A DNA stretch of 64,000 nucleotides from CAWBRT01 sp963696525 (GCA_963696525.1 CAVOKO010000009.1:868001-932000); one strand, 5' to 3'. Counted from the stretch's first letter, positions 48,441 to 59,108 are shown. The notes: generated by a model from the letters alone, not told the origin. Made by a program: numbers and translations.

Positions 48441-49421
48441 TCAAAAATGGTAACCGGGCTTGAGTTCGCAGCGGTAGGTTCTGGCGTCTCGCCCAACTCC
48501 CAGGGTGCAATCGGCCCAGCTCAAACAAAGGCTCGGACCCAGAGGAAAAACGACGCGCTCGCCGCCGATTTCGGCCTCGATGCTCGGTCCCTCGGCCTCG
48601 GCCGGAAGACTGAAGTTGAGGGTTCGTCCAAAAACAATGGGATACGAATTGCGCACCAGGTCGGTAACCCAGGGGTGAAATACTTCGGCCTCGATGAGAA
48701 AAGTAGCCGTGTCCGACCAGTTGAGGGCCGCGACCTGCACCACGCGGCCGCCTTGAGAAATGCTGCCGGGCTCGATCCTGGTGAACGGACAGGGGCCGGC
48801 AATGCAGAAGACTCGCAGGTTGCGGAATTCGTTGCCCTCGCCGGCGTCGAGCGATCCGGAACCGATTGCCGCCTTCCATCTGCCATCGGGAGAGCACGGA
48901 GATTTTTGATCGCAAGGCACGTTGCCTGCATTCACCACCTGGAAGGTCTTGGCCGTGCTGCCAATCTCGGCCGCCGTGGTGGCCTTGATGGAATACCTGA
49001 CCGTGAGATTGGCAACGAGGGTTGCGGGATGATGATCTTCCGGAGAAGCGGGCGGCGAAACTGGAACCATGCGGGCGACGTACAGGCGATTTCCGGCAGG
49101 CTCGCTGGATTGCAGCGGCTCATAACCGGAATGCCGGAAGGTTAACGTGAGTACCTGTCCCGCCCGAAGTCCCCGCGGAAGCGTGATCTGAAAAAAGCCT
49201 GTCCCATCCGATCTGCCGGCGTACGATGCCAGCCCGCTGGTGACGGTGACCTCGACATCGGCAATGGGCTGCTGCTGGTTCGGATCGGCATCGCGCACCA
49301 TGACCGCGCCTCTGAGGATGAGGGGCCGCGGCTTGAATGAACGTAGCAGAAGCAGCGTCAGGAGCGCCGCGAGGGCTACCATGACAGCAGCGAGAATCGC
49401 GGTCTTCCGTCTTACCCTCAT
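48441..49421 (-). CDS. Membrane-anchored protein with carboxypeptidase-regulatory-like domain
   Basis: A 326-residue protein with an N-terminal membrane helix (LAAVMVALAALLTLLLL). A CarboxypepD_reg/transthyretin-like domain follows (LRGAVMVRDADPNQQQPIADVEV, then RSDGTGFFQITLPRG). The rest is beta-rich, with six cysteines in two groups (PCDQKSPC; FCIAGPC) plus SLCLSWADC near the end, suggesting disulfides in the periplasm. It lies between the two glucoamylase-fold genes. It may bind carbohydrate or partner proteins; no enzyme motif is seen. Confidence 0.7.
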   Translation of the reverse strand: MRVRRKTAILAAVMVALAALLTLLLLRSFKPRPLILRGAVMVRDADPNQQQPIADVEVTVTSGLASYAGRSDGTGFFQITLPRGLRAGQVLTLTFRHSGYEPLQSSEPAGNRLYVARMVPVSPPASPEDHHPATLVANLTVRYSIKATTAAEIGSTAKTFQVVNAGNVPCDQKSPCSPDGRWKAAIGSGSLDAGEGNEFRNLRVFCIAGPCPFTRIEPGSISQGGRVVQVAALNWSDTATFLIEAEVFHPWVTDLVRNSYPIVFGRTLNFSLPAEAEGPSIEAEIGGERVVFPLGPSLCLSWADCTLGVGRDARTYRCELKPGYHF

Positions 49422-49597
49422 ACCGTGGACCTTCGAAAAGCTCGTTTCATAAGCCGATGTTAGAAAAAACCGCGAATCCCCTCCGAAGCTAGAGCATGAC
49501 CTTCTACTCGCTACTCACTACTCATTACTGATGATGCTCGATCGTGCTCTGCTGTTGGGCTCATCCCGCGCACGACTTCCGTCATCCCATAAAGAGG

Positions 49598-50959
49598 ATG
49601 CGGAAAGAGAAAACTGCAAACTGCCGCCGGATTTCGCGCCGGGAGTTTCTCGGCCACATGGTGAGGCTCGGGATCGCGATGCCAGCTGCCTGGGGCATGC
49701 TGTCGGTTTCAGTGGCGCCACAGACCGCGTGCCCGGCCCCTGCGCCGGCCCCAGGCCGCTTGGTTGCCGAAGATCAGACACTGCTGGAAGAGATCGAACA
49801 CGCCAACTTTCTGTTTTTTTGGGAGCAGGCAAACCCGCAAACCGGATTGGTCAGAGATCGCTGCAACGTGCGCGCGATGAGCCACGGCGGCAATGGCGTG
49901 GTTGGGAGCATAGCCGCGACTGGCTTCGGGTTGACGGCTCTCTGCATAGGAGAGAAGCGCGGTTACGTTTCACTCGCCGAGGCACGCGGGCGTGTGCTCG
50001 CGAGCTTACGCTTCATCTGGAGGAAGCTGCCCACTCATCGCGGATTCTTCTTCCACTGGGCCAACGTCGAAACGGGCGAGAGGATCTGGGATTCGGAAAT
50101 ATCGTCGGTGGACACCGCGATCCTGCTCTGCGGAGTGCTCAGCTGCCGGGAGCACTTCGGCCACCCGGAGGTCCGCCGCCTGGCAAGCCAGATTCTCCGC
50201 CGCGTCGACTGGACGTGGCTCTCCGAAGACACCTCGCTGCTACCGCACGGCTGGACTCCGGAAGTCGGTTTTCTGCCGTATCGATGGGACTACTACAGCG
50301 AGCTGATGATGATGTACCTGCTCGGCCTGGGAGCTGCGATCCAACCCTTGCGCGTCGAAACCTGGAAGGCGTGGAAGCGAACGACCTTTGAATACGATGG
50401 ACTTCGATACATTGGTTCGTTCGCGCCTTTGTTCGTGCACCAGTACTCGCAAGCCTGGTTTGATTTTCGCGGCAAGCGCGATACATATGCCGATTACTTT
50501 CAGAATTCAACGATCGCGACCGATGTCCATCGCCGTTTCTGCATCGAGTTGGCGAAACAGTTTCCCGACTACGGCGAGGACCTGTGGGGAATTACCGCAT
50601 CGGATTCGCAGAAAGGGTACGTCATTTGGGGTGGTCCGCCATGGATGGGCCCGATCGATGGGACCGTCGTTCCCAGCGCCGCGGCAGGGTCGCTGCCGTT
50701 TCTGCCGGAGGCGGTCATGCGCGTGCTCAAGACGATCAGAAACCGTTACCCAGCAGCCTGGAGCCGCTACGGATTTGTCAACGCCTTCAACCCTCTGAAG
50801 AATTGGTATGACAGCGACGTGATTGGGATCGATACCGGAATCACCATGCTGATGGCTGAGAATGCGCGCAGCGGTTTTGTGTGGGACACTTTCATGAAGA
50901 GTCCGGAAGCGCAGCGCGGCATGCAGCGGGCAGGGTTCAGAGCCAATGCGTCCCCCTGA
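49598..50959 (+). CDS. Tat-exported glucoamylase-fold glycoside hydrolase (GH144-like), paralogue B
   Basis: A 453-residue paralogue of the protein at 46885-48225, on the opposite strand. The twin-arginine signal is RISRREFLGHMV. Shared blocks are SIAATGFGLTALCIG, LLCGVLSCREHFGHP, AWFDFRGKRDTYADYF, LWGITASDSQKGYVIWGG and FVNAFNPLKNWYDSDVIGID. ATG at 49598 is the first start that leaves the Tat motif near the N-terminus, but the GAGG directly before it is too close to be an ideal ribosome binding site. It is convergent with the synthase gene (77-base gap). Confidence 0.83.
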   Translation: MRKEKTANCRRISRREFLGHMVRLGIAMPAAWGMLSVSVAPQTACPAPAPAPGRLVAEDQTLLEEIEHANFLFFWEQANPQTGLVRDRCNVRAMSHGGNGVVGSIAATGFGLTALCIGEKRGYVSLAEARGRVLASLRFIWRKLPTHRGFFFHWANVETGERIWDSEISSVDTAILLCGVLSCREHFGHPEVRRLASQILRRVDWTWLSEDTSLLPHGWTPEVGFLPYRWDYYSELMMMYLLGLGAAIQPLRVETWKAWKRTTFEYDGLRYIGSFAPLFVHQYSQAWFDFRGKRDTYADYFQNSTIATDVHRRFCIELAKQFPDYGEDLWGITASDSQKGYVIWGGPPWMGPIDGTVVPSAAAGSLPFLPEAVMRVLKTIRNRYPAAWSRYGFVNAFNPLKNWYDSDVIGIDTGITMLMAENARSGFVWDTFMKSPEAQRGMQRAGFRANASP

Positions 50960-51036
50960 TGGCGGGGCGCAGGCTACCAACGGTGGGCTATTCGATAAAA
51001 CCCTTCGGCTGGACTTCACTGCGTTCAGCATGACAG

Positions 51037-54000
51037 CTAGGCGATTTTTTTCTCTCCCTTGCCACCGCCGCGAAACGATAGCACCGGCCAGCGCAGCAAA
51101 AACGCCGCATGCTTCCTCATGATTGGGCGTTCGTGCAAGAGCAACTCGGTCGCCTGCACGCGTGGATCGCCGTGGAACCAGCGCTGCACCACGCCATCCT
51201 CCAGCAGGTTGGCCATCGACAGCAGGCTCATGCCCTGGTGGTGCGCCATCCATGACTTCACCAGTTCAAAGCGGCGCCAGCGCGAGCGTCCGCGCACAGG
51301 GGTAAAGTCGGCAGCCTCGTAGAAGCCATAAGTGCCCAGCCAACCGTGCTCTATCATCCAACGCAGGTTGGTGAGAGCGGCGACGGAATTGAATCCAGCC
51401 GCCAGGATTGAGGCGTACGGCGCTACCACCAGAGTTTTGGAATCCTGCTTCTCTAACGCAAGTTGTGGAATCCCAAAGGCGCGGTATCCGTAATTGCCGG
51501 ATTCGTCGACGCGGTTATAGGCGGATTCGGAGATTCCCCACGGAACCCCTTTTCGAGCTGCATACGACTGCTGTACCCGAATCGCGCCGTCGGCGGAGCG
51601 TCTGAGCAGGGTGTCCGGATAGGAGCGCATCCAGATCGCCGGCATCAGGTACTCGAACATAGTTCCCGTCCAGGAGGCTAGAACCGGACGGCCTGCCACG
51701 AAAAAATGGCCGCGGCCGAGCAGGAACCAGCTTTCTTGCGGGATGTCGCCCTTGGCAATCGCGATGAAGGCCGCAATGCGCGACTCGGAGGCAAGCAAGT
51801 CGTAGCACGCCTGATGCAGCGTACCGCTCTCAACTTCATATCCGATCGAGAGCAGCTTGCGGCGCCGCTCCAGCAAAAAGCTGAAATCCATTCTCGAAAA
51901 CCAGTTTCCGGCGTCCTCGGCAAGCGCCTGCAATTCAGCAATAAGCCGAGTGGAATTTTCGTGTGCAACCGGCAAAAACTGCGCTAGTTGCCGGCAGCAG
52001 CTCTGCAAATTGGCGGAGAGTGAATCGCCAGCGGCGATATCTTTTTCCGCAAGGCGGTCTGCAAGGCACGCGCTCAAAAGTTTGATTGCCGCAGGCAGGC
52101 GCGCCAGCGGAACCTCATGCGTTCCCTGCAGAAAGGCAAATGCCGGGCTGCGGCGAAGCGCTTCAAATGGCGGCAGCAGCCACGGAAGGTAGCCGGCGAT
52201 CATTTCCCGGTTGCATTGCTCGCGAGCCGCGAGTTGGGTTTCGAACCAGGACGGCGAAGGCGCGTTCTTTTCCAGTCGATCACCCGCAGACGCCAGCGGA
52301 GAGGCCGGCGCAAGCAGGCGTTCCAGCCATGGCATCTTCCGCTGCCGCTGGAGGGCTTTGAGAGTTTTGCGGGATACCGCCCGCGATTCGCCCAGCACGC
52401 CCACGTAATCGTCGTAGCCGTCCACTAATGCGGGAGACAGCAGAGGCTTGTCGAGCAACCCGGCCGCTCCGTTCTTGAGGGCAATGAGCGCCGCAGCAAG
52501 GTTTCCGCTATCCACGGTAGAGACGAAGCGCGGGAGCAAAGGGGACAAGGTCCTGGTGTCGTACCAATTCAGCAGGTGCCCGCGAAAGGTTTGCATGCGA
52601 GCCATGGTTTGGAGGGTCTTGCGGGTCTCCGAGGCAAACTCCGGAATCGTAAGATAGCCCATTTCGCAAGCCACCTGCCGCGCATTCAGCAGGAACGCAA
52701 GATTGGTCGGAGAAATCCGCGGTGCAATCTTCCAAGATTGCTCTTGCACGTTATCCGGCACCAGCCAGTGATGCTCCTCGGTGCTGAACTCGGCAAAGTA
52801 GCGCCAGGTGCGCAGGGCGAGGCGGCGCAACCAACGCCGATCCCTTGTGGAAGGCACATTGCGGACCGACTGAAAAGGCCGGTCGAGCCACAACGAAATC
52901 AGCTTGCTGCCCGCCCAAAGCAGCAGGATGGGCAGGGCCGCGGCGAGCGCCCGGCGATGAACGAAATAGACAAGCGCCGCTATGCCCGCCGCGACCGCCG
53001 GCGTCCAGATCAGGTACCAATCGGAGGGCGAGCGCTGCCGTTTGCCCATTTCGGCTTCCTCAGCGGTCTCCCATTCGAGCATGCGCCGGCGTGAAACCAT
53101 GCGGCGATAAAGCGTCCGCCCAATTGCATCGACAGAAACCAAGGCGTTGTGCTCAAGGAACGTAAGTGTCAGCAGCACGCCGACGAGCGCTGTTCCAAGC
53201 GAAGCCAGAGCATCGGCAATGCCGCTCAGGCTGGCGGAAAACGCCGCCCGCACGACTCCAAAGGCGCACTCGACCCACGGCGGCACAAAAAGGATGGCGA
53301 GGGTGACGGCAGTCCAGTAGAGAGGGCGCCCGGGAAGCACGGTCCATCCCAGGACCAGGAGCACGAAAATTGCAATCTCGATCAGGCTCCGCCGCAGGTT
53401 GTCGAGAATCTTCCAGCGCGCGATGAACGAGATCGGATTGCGGACACGTTTGCCGCTCTCGTCGGGAACCCGCGGAAACAGCCACTCTACGATCTGCCAG
53501 TCTCCCCGTAGCCAACGATGTTTACGCCTGACGTAAGCCAGGTAGTGCGATGGATAATCGTCGATAACCTGAGCATCGCTCATGAATCCGACGCGCGCAT
53601 AGGCGCCCTCGATCAAATCGTGACTCAGCAGCGCGTTGCGCGGGAAACGATGGTCGAGAACCTGGTGCAGGGTGCGAACTTCATAGAGGCCCTTGCCGGC
53701 GAAGGTGCCCTCGCCGTAAAGGTCCTGATAGACGTCGGAGATCGCACGCGTGTAAATATCGAAGCCCGTCTGCCCGGAATAGATCGAGGCCAGCCGCGAT
53801 TGGGCGGCGCTCTGGACGCTCACGCCAACACGCGGCTGAAGAATGCCAAAACCTTCGACGACGATATTGCGCTCGGGATCGATAATGGCCTGGCACAAGG
53901 GATGCGCCAGCGCGCCGATCAGCCGGTGGGCCGTTCCACGAGGCAGTTCGGTGTCCGAATCGAGGGTCAAAACGTAACGAACGCGCGGCAGAATCGAGAG

Positions 54001-55575
54001 GTCGCCGGCTTTGTACGGAAAGCTATCGTAGCCGCCAAGAATCAGTTTATTGAAGTCAAGCAGCTTGCCGCGCTTGCGCTCCCAGCCCATCCAGACGCCT
54101 TCGCGAGGGTTATAAACGCGATGGCGGTGGAACATGGAAAACGTGCCGGCACCGTTTCCGCGATATTTGTCGTTGAGCCCGCGAATGAGTTCGCCGCAGA
54201 GATAGACCAGCGGATCGTCCTCGCTGGGAGTCGACGTGGAATCGGGCAAATCGGTCAGCAGGGCAAAGTGCAGGTTTGCACTCATGTTCCCGACGTAGCG
54301 GACCTCGAGATCGTTGACCAGCCGCCGCACCTGTTTTTCGTTGAGCAGCAAGGTTGGCACCACGACCACGGTGAGACAGTCATCCGGGATGCCATGCTCA
54401 AAATCCAGCTTGGGAAGAATCCGCGGCGTCAGCAGGGAAGTGACCAGGTAATTCATCACTTCAACCGCGCTCTGGCTGCTGGGAAGAAGCAGCACCAGCA
54501 CGCAAAAGAAGATCGCGGAAAGCGAATAGACCTCGATACCGCGCCAGATGATGGCGATCACGATGGCGAAGGTCAGCACTTCAATGCCGCTGAGGTAGAA
54601 CTCATCGGCGTAGCGGCGTAGAGAATCCTGCAAGCGCTCGTGCCAGGGAAGATGCACATGGGCGCGTCTGTACAGCAGTTCCCTGCCCTCGGCAACCAGA
54701 TAATAACCCACATGCGAACGGCGAAGCGCAACCCGAGGGTCGGCCTCCAGATGCTGCTGCGACTCGCGGGCCAGGGCAAGCGCCTGCTGGGCGATCTCCA
54801 GCTCCGAGCAGTCCGAATGCTCTGCCAGATGGACCACGGCGGCCGGTACATCTCGCGCGTGTCGACATCCATGCGCGCGTAAGCGCCCGCCGGGTCTTGC
54901 CGCAGCACCTGATCAAAAACGATCAGAGGCTCCAGCAACTCCCTCCAGGGCGCCTGGGCAATGTCCCGCAAGCTGCGAATGCAGATGCGCGCTCCCTCCG
55001 CTTCCTGGTTCGCCAGCAAGCGGCGGAAACACCGAGATTCGCTCCAGCAACACCGCGTTGAAGGCCGCCGGCAACGCTTGCAGTTCTTGCAGGAGCAGAA
55101 CGGTTACGCCCTGAAATGCGCGCAAATACGTACTCATCTCGGAGTCGACGAAACGATTGGTCAGAAAACCGAGCAGGTCTTCGGCTATGGCGATGACGCG
55201 GGGCACGATCTCCCCGTTATCCCGCACCACATGCGGCAGCGATCGAAGCATGCGCTCCGCTTCCGGCAGCTTCGCCGCCAGCGAGCGCAACAGGTGAACG
55301 TTCTCGCGAAACCAACGCCACTCCTCCGAGTCGCCAGACTGGGTTGCCGAAGGTTTCTCTAGAACCGCGACCTGCTTGCCGAGTTCGCGAGCCAGCATTT
55401 GCGACCGCTTGACGAGACGCCGCGGAGCCCGGGCGTCCGGCAGCCAGACCAGCGAACGGGCGCATTCGGCGGCGCGAGCCGCTATCAGTCCGGCATCGTG
55501 CGCGCCCTCTTGCCCGGCGGAACCGAAGAACCTTTCCGAAGCTTCGGCCAATTCAACGTGCGTGTTCTTAGGCAT
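51037..55575 (-). CDS. Cyclic beta-1,2-glucan synthase-like protein, GT84 plus glucoamylase-like domain, no GH94 (frameshifted)
   Basis: About 1,513 residues when frames are joined; breaks lie near 55020 and 54840. A soluble N-terminal helical region is followed by membrane helices and the GT84 domain with LTLDSDTELPRG (53930-53970) and RRKHRWLRGDWQIV (near 53510), the donor-binding and acceptor motifs. More membrane helices come next. The last part is a PF10091 glucoamylase-like domain (WFLLGRGHFFVAG, PWGISESAYNRVDESG, WMAHHQGMSLLSMANLLEDG); in characterised cyclic beta-1,2-glucan synthases this region cyclises the product (CAZy GH189). Known enzymes are about 2,800 residues and end in a GH94 phosphorylase domain. 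Here the protein stops at the linker where GH94 would begin. An ABC exporter lies 15 bases upstream. Confidence 0.85.
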
Positions 55576-55590
55576 GTCAGTCCAAACAAA

Positions 55591-57416
55591 CTACCGGTAG
55601 CTGGCGGCCTGCAATTCAAATAATCCTGCGTAGCGCCCGCCAAGAGCTATCAACTGGCCATGATTGCCGTCTTCTACGATCCGGCCATCGGCCAGCACGA
55701 CGATGCGGTCGGCCATGCGGACAGTTGAAAAACGGTGCGAAATAAACAGCGCCATCTTGGCCTCCGTGAGTTCGGCAAAGCGCTCGAAAACTTCGGCTTC
55801 GCTGCGCGCATCGAGCGCGGCTGTCGGTTCGTCCAGCACCAGCAGTTGAGCGTCCCGCAGATAAGCGCGCGCCAGCGCCAGCTTCTGCCACTCGCCGCCG
55901 GAGAGGTCCACGCCCTGGTTGAAAGCGCCTGCCCAGCATCTGCTCGTAGCCGCCGGAAAGCTTCGCGATCACCTCATCGGCCAGACTTTTGTGGGCGGCG
56001 GCCCGAATCAAGTTCAGGTCCTGAAGCTGCTCGATTCGTCCCACCGCGATATTTTCGCGGGCGGTCATCTCGTAACGCATGAAATCCTGGAAGATGACCC
56101 CGATCTCGCGATAGAGGTCTTCGAGGCTGTATTCGCGGAGATCGACGCCGTCGAGAAGAATCTCTCCCTCGGTGGGATCGTAGAGGCGGGTGATCAGCTT
56201 GACGATGGTGGTCTTTCCCTGTCCGTTCTCGCCGATCAACGCCACCCGCTCGCCGGGACGCAAATGAAAATTGAAGCCCTCCAGAATGAGCCGGTCGCTG
56301 CCGGGGTAATGGAACGACACATTGCGGAACTCGAAGCCGCGCACGATCGGCCGCGGCGCCGGCAGCGCATTCGGCTTGGAGCGGATGGTGGGCTCCATCT
56401 GGAAAAATTCAAGCAGGTCGGTCAGGAACAGGGCCTGGTCGGCGATGCCCGACAAGGTCGAGAAGATCTGCTGAATGTTGTTGCTTGCCTGCAGAGATGG
56501 CGCCCGCCAGAAAATACAAGGTGCCGACCGAGAGAAATCCCAACAGAGTACGCCAGATCACCCAGACATAGGCCGCGTAATAGCCAAGCGTTCCGAGCAC
56601 CGACAGGCCCATTCCGGCCAGCAAACGCAGCCGCGAGAGAGCGACGTTTTCGCGATAGATTTCGTCGGAGAGCCGGGTGAAGCGATCGGTGATAAACCCG
56701 CTCAGTCCGAATAGCTTCAGCTCCTTGGCGGCTTCCTTGCTGCCCCCCAGGATGCGCAGGTAATCGAGCTGCCGCCGGACAGGAGTTTGGCGAAAGTTTT
56801 TGGCATAACCCAGGAACGCAAAATGACTTTCTCCAAGAAAAGCGGGGATCACCCCGGCGATCAAAACCAGCAACAGCCAAGGAGAAAAATAAACGATGGA
56901 GATCGACAACGAAATCGTGGTGACCACCTGCTGCAGCAGCCGTCCGATCGACTGAATCATCCCCAGACGGTCTGTCGCCTGCACCCGGGCGCGCTCGAGC
57001 CGGTCATAAAACACCGGGTCCTCGTAGGCAATCACGTCCAGTTGCGCGGCATGCTTCATGACGGCAATGCTGACGTGGCGCGTGTACTTGTCAGCCAGCA
57101 GCGAGTCCAGATAATCAAGCAGGCGCGTGACCATGCTGCTGGTCACCGCCAGGGCGAACTCCGCCGCCACCAGCCACCAGAATCGGTGGGACACCGGCTG
57201 GTGATGCGCAACGACGTCGACAATGCTGTCGATGATCAGCTTGCTGACGCCGAGCAGGGCAACCGGCAGCAGAGCGCTGAAAACCCGGACGAGAATGCCG
57301 CAAGCGACAACTGCTGGCCCGGACTGCCAGACAATTTTCAGCACAGGCGGAATCTGGCTGAGCGCCGCCAGACGTTCGTGCCACCCGCTCCAGAAACTAT
57401 GCTTGCCGTGTGCCAT
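55591..57416 (-). CDS. ABC exporter, fused membrane and ATPase domains (frameshifted)
   Basis: A type IV ABC half-transporter of about 608 residues. The N-terminal half has six membrane helices. The ATPase half has Walker A GENGQGKTT, signature LSGGEWQ, Walker B LLVLDEPTAALD and the switch His in FISHRFSTV. Breaks near 56494 (extra G, restoring QASNNIQQIF) and 55927 (extra T, restoring RRFNQGVDLSGG) are single-base. Its stop is 15 bases before the start of the glucan-synthase-like gene, so the two share a transcript. By analogy with NdvA/ChvA it may export the glucan; the sequence alone does not prove the substrate. Confidence 0.85.
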
Positions 57417-57901
57417 CGATCCTTAACTATTTGCGATTATTTGTATTTGTTTGGCTGTGGCGAGGCCGGCAACGGCGACCCTATCGCCTGCACTGGCCAG
57501 AGCAGTTTTTGGCGCTGTTTGTGGCGCTGCTTAGAGAGATGCAGAAAGCGGAGCAAGGTTTGTGCCCGGCTGAGGTAAGCGGAAACCGGCAGTATCGCGC
57601 CCGCTCACGGCTCGCGATGTTGGGAAATACCAGCTAAAGAAGGGACTTGAGGAGAACGGGCGGCCAGCACATGGCCCAGCACTGCGTCCGAGACCGGCGT
57701 CCGAAGACTGTGCCCGAAACCACGGTAGATTGAGGGAGTTAGGATACCGCCCGCGGCAGTCACCAAGCGGCGACACCGGCCCGGAACAGGCGCCGATGCG
57801 CCTTCCGGGAAAACCTGGACGAACCGGCAAGCTTACCGACAGCGCCACTGGACGATGATGTCTACGCTTCGCCCGTAAGTTGTTTCAGCGCTGCCGGGCC
57901 T
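57417..57901. other. Intergenic region, nothing recognised
   Basis: About 485 bases upstream of the exporter gene. Open frames here have irregular composition (Pro/Arg/Ser-rich) and no family features. The promoter of the exporter-synthase pair should lie here. I see no confident promoter or terminator. Confidence 0.4.
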
Positions 57902-58138
57902 TCATTTCATCTCGTTAGACGACGGCAGGCGTATCGATCCCCTGTGCTTGTTTTCCTGGATGTGATCCCAGACGAGCTGCTCTCCCAGCCATACGGCCTG
58001 CCTGTTTGCCAGCTCAACATTCTGGAAAAACAGACGATGGCCGATGGCAAACCGGGCACCACACTGATCACAGGTAACGGTCGACATTTCAACCAGATTG
58101 GGCACGCTCTCGCTCGTTCCACGCACCCTTTTGGCCAT
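57902..58138 (-). CDS. Small protein with one CxxC motif
   Basis: A 78-residue basic protein starting MAKRVRGTSESV, with a single CxxC pair (VTCDQCGARFAIGHRL) and a following VWLGEQLVWDHIQENKHRG helix. One zinc knuckle or a half ribbon is possible, perhaps completed with His residues. The start at 58138 is 36 bases after the end of the RNA-binding protein gene on the same strand, so a shared transcript is likely. Function unknown. Confidence 0.65.
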   Translation of the reverse strand: MAKRVRGTSESVPNLVEMSTVTCDQCGARFAIGHRLFFQNVELANRQAVWLGEQLVWDHIQENKHRGSIRLPSSNEMK

Positions 58139-58173
58139 TCCACGGCTCAGCTGCTTCTCCGCTTCGCCGAGCC

Positions 58174-58506
58174 CTACCACCGAGGTTCGCGAGGCTGACG
58201 CGCATGACCGCGATAGTCATCCCGTCCGCCACCGCGTGAACCGCCGCCGCCGCCACCGCGCTCTACCTTGGGTCGCGCTTCATTGACCGTGAGCGGCCTT
58301 CCACCCGAGTCCTGGCCGTTCAAGGCTGCAATGGCCTTGGTGGCCTCGTCCTTGTTAGCCATCTCGACGAACCCGAAGCCCCGCGAGCGGCCGGTGTCGC
58401 GATCGGTTACCAGAGAAACGCTATCGACCGTGCCGAAGGGCTGAAAAAGTGAACGAAGCTCTGCTTCGGTCATGCTGAAACTGAAATTCCCGACAAAAAT
58501 CTTCAT
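58174..58506 (-). CDS. RRM-domain RNA-binding protein with Gly/Arg tail
   Basis: A 110-residue protein with one RNA recognition motif. RNP2 is KIFVGNF (2-8) and RNP1 is RGFGFVEM (42-49). The tail from residue 84 is Gly/Arg-rich (RGGGGGGSRGGGRDDYRG). This layout matches the bacterial Rbp proteins of cyanobacteria and other phyla, which are often cold-induced. Its neighbours on the other side are a cold-shock protein and a DEAD-box helicase. Confidence 0.93.
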   Translation of the reverse strand: MKIFVGNFSFSMTEAELRSLFQPFGTVDSVSLVTDRDTGRSRGFGFVEMANKDEATKAIAALNGQDSGGRPLTVNEARPKVERGGGGGGSRGGGRDDYRGHARQPREPRW

Positions 58507-59108
58507 GTTGTTCCGATTCCTTTGTAATCGTCAGTCATCGTTGTAACTGTTGTAATCGTTAGGTGCCGAGATGATGCAAGCGTGATGCCCTGACCTTGCA
58601 CCAAAGGTTGAGAGCACCCGCCGGTAATCAGCCGCTAACCACCGTCTTGGGGGACTGCGGTAAGTATTTTGGGGCCACACTGCATGCCCATACTTGCCAG
58701 CTCCTCCGCCACGACAGGGGATGCGCGCTTGGCGGTGCTTTTTCTGTATGTTGCTTGTGTTTGCTTTGGCTCATCGAGTGCTGGGGCCAGTACGCTAAGG
58801 AGGATGGATTCAGATACGCTGACTTAGCTTCAGAGAGTCTGAAAGAGGACGGAACTACTCGCTCAGATTCTACCGTAGGCGTTGAGCATTCGATTGTCAA
58901 CAGCGAAAGCGGGTTTTCTTATCCGCCGACAAACCGCTCCGGTTGGTGAATCGCGCGCCTTCCTGTAGCATCTTATTAAACGTAGGTCGCGAAGTTTTAG
59001 GCGCGATTTTGAGCTGGCCGGCCGTTTCGGTCTGTGTTTCCATCTCTGAGTCCCAGCAAAATCTTCCAGCCGAATCACCAGAAAAAAGGGAAAAAAGGTA
59101 CAAAGCCA
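58507..59108. other. Divergent leader region between rbp and cspA
   Basis: About 600 bases between two divergent RNA-binding protein genes. It is AT-richer than average near 58735-58900. Cold-shock genes often have long structured leaders, so part of this may be the cspA 5' untranslated region. No gene is supported. Confidence 0.45.

Noticed and set aside
53518..54621. A 367-codon plus-strand frame
   Set aside because: Antisense of the GT84 domain, which carries clear catalytic motifs.
57531..57848. A 105-codon minus-strand frame in the gap before the exporter
   Set aside because: Irregular Pro/Arg/Ser-rich sequence without a ribosome site or recognisable domain.
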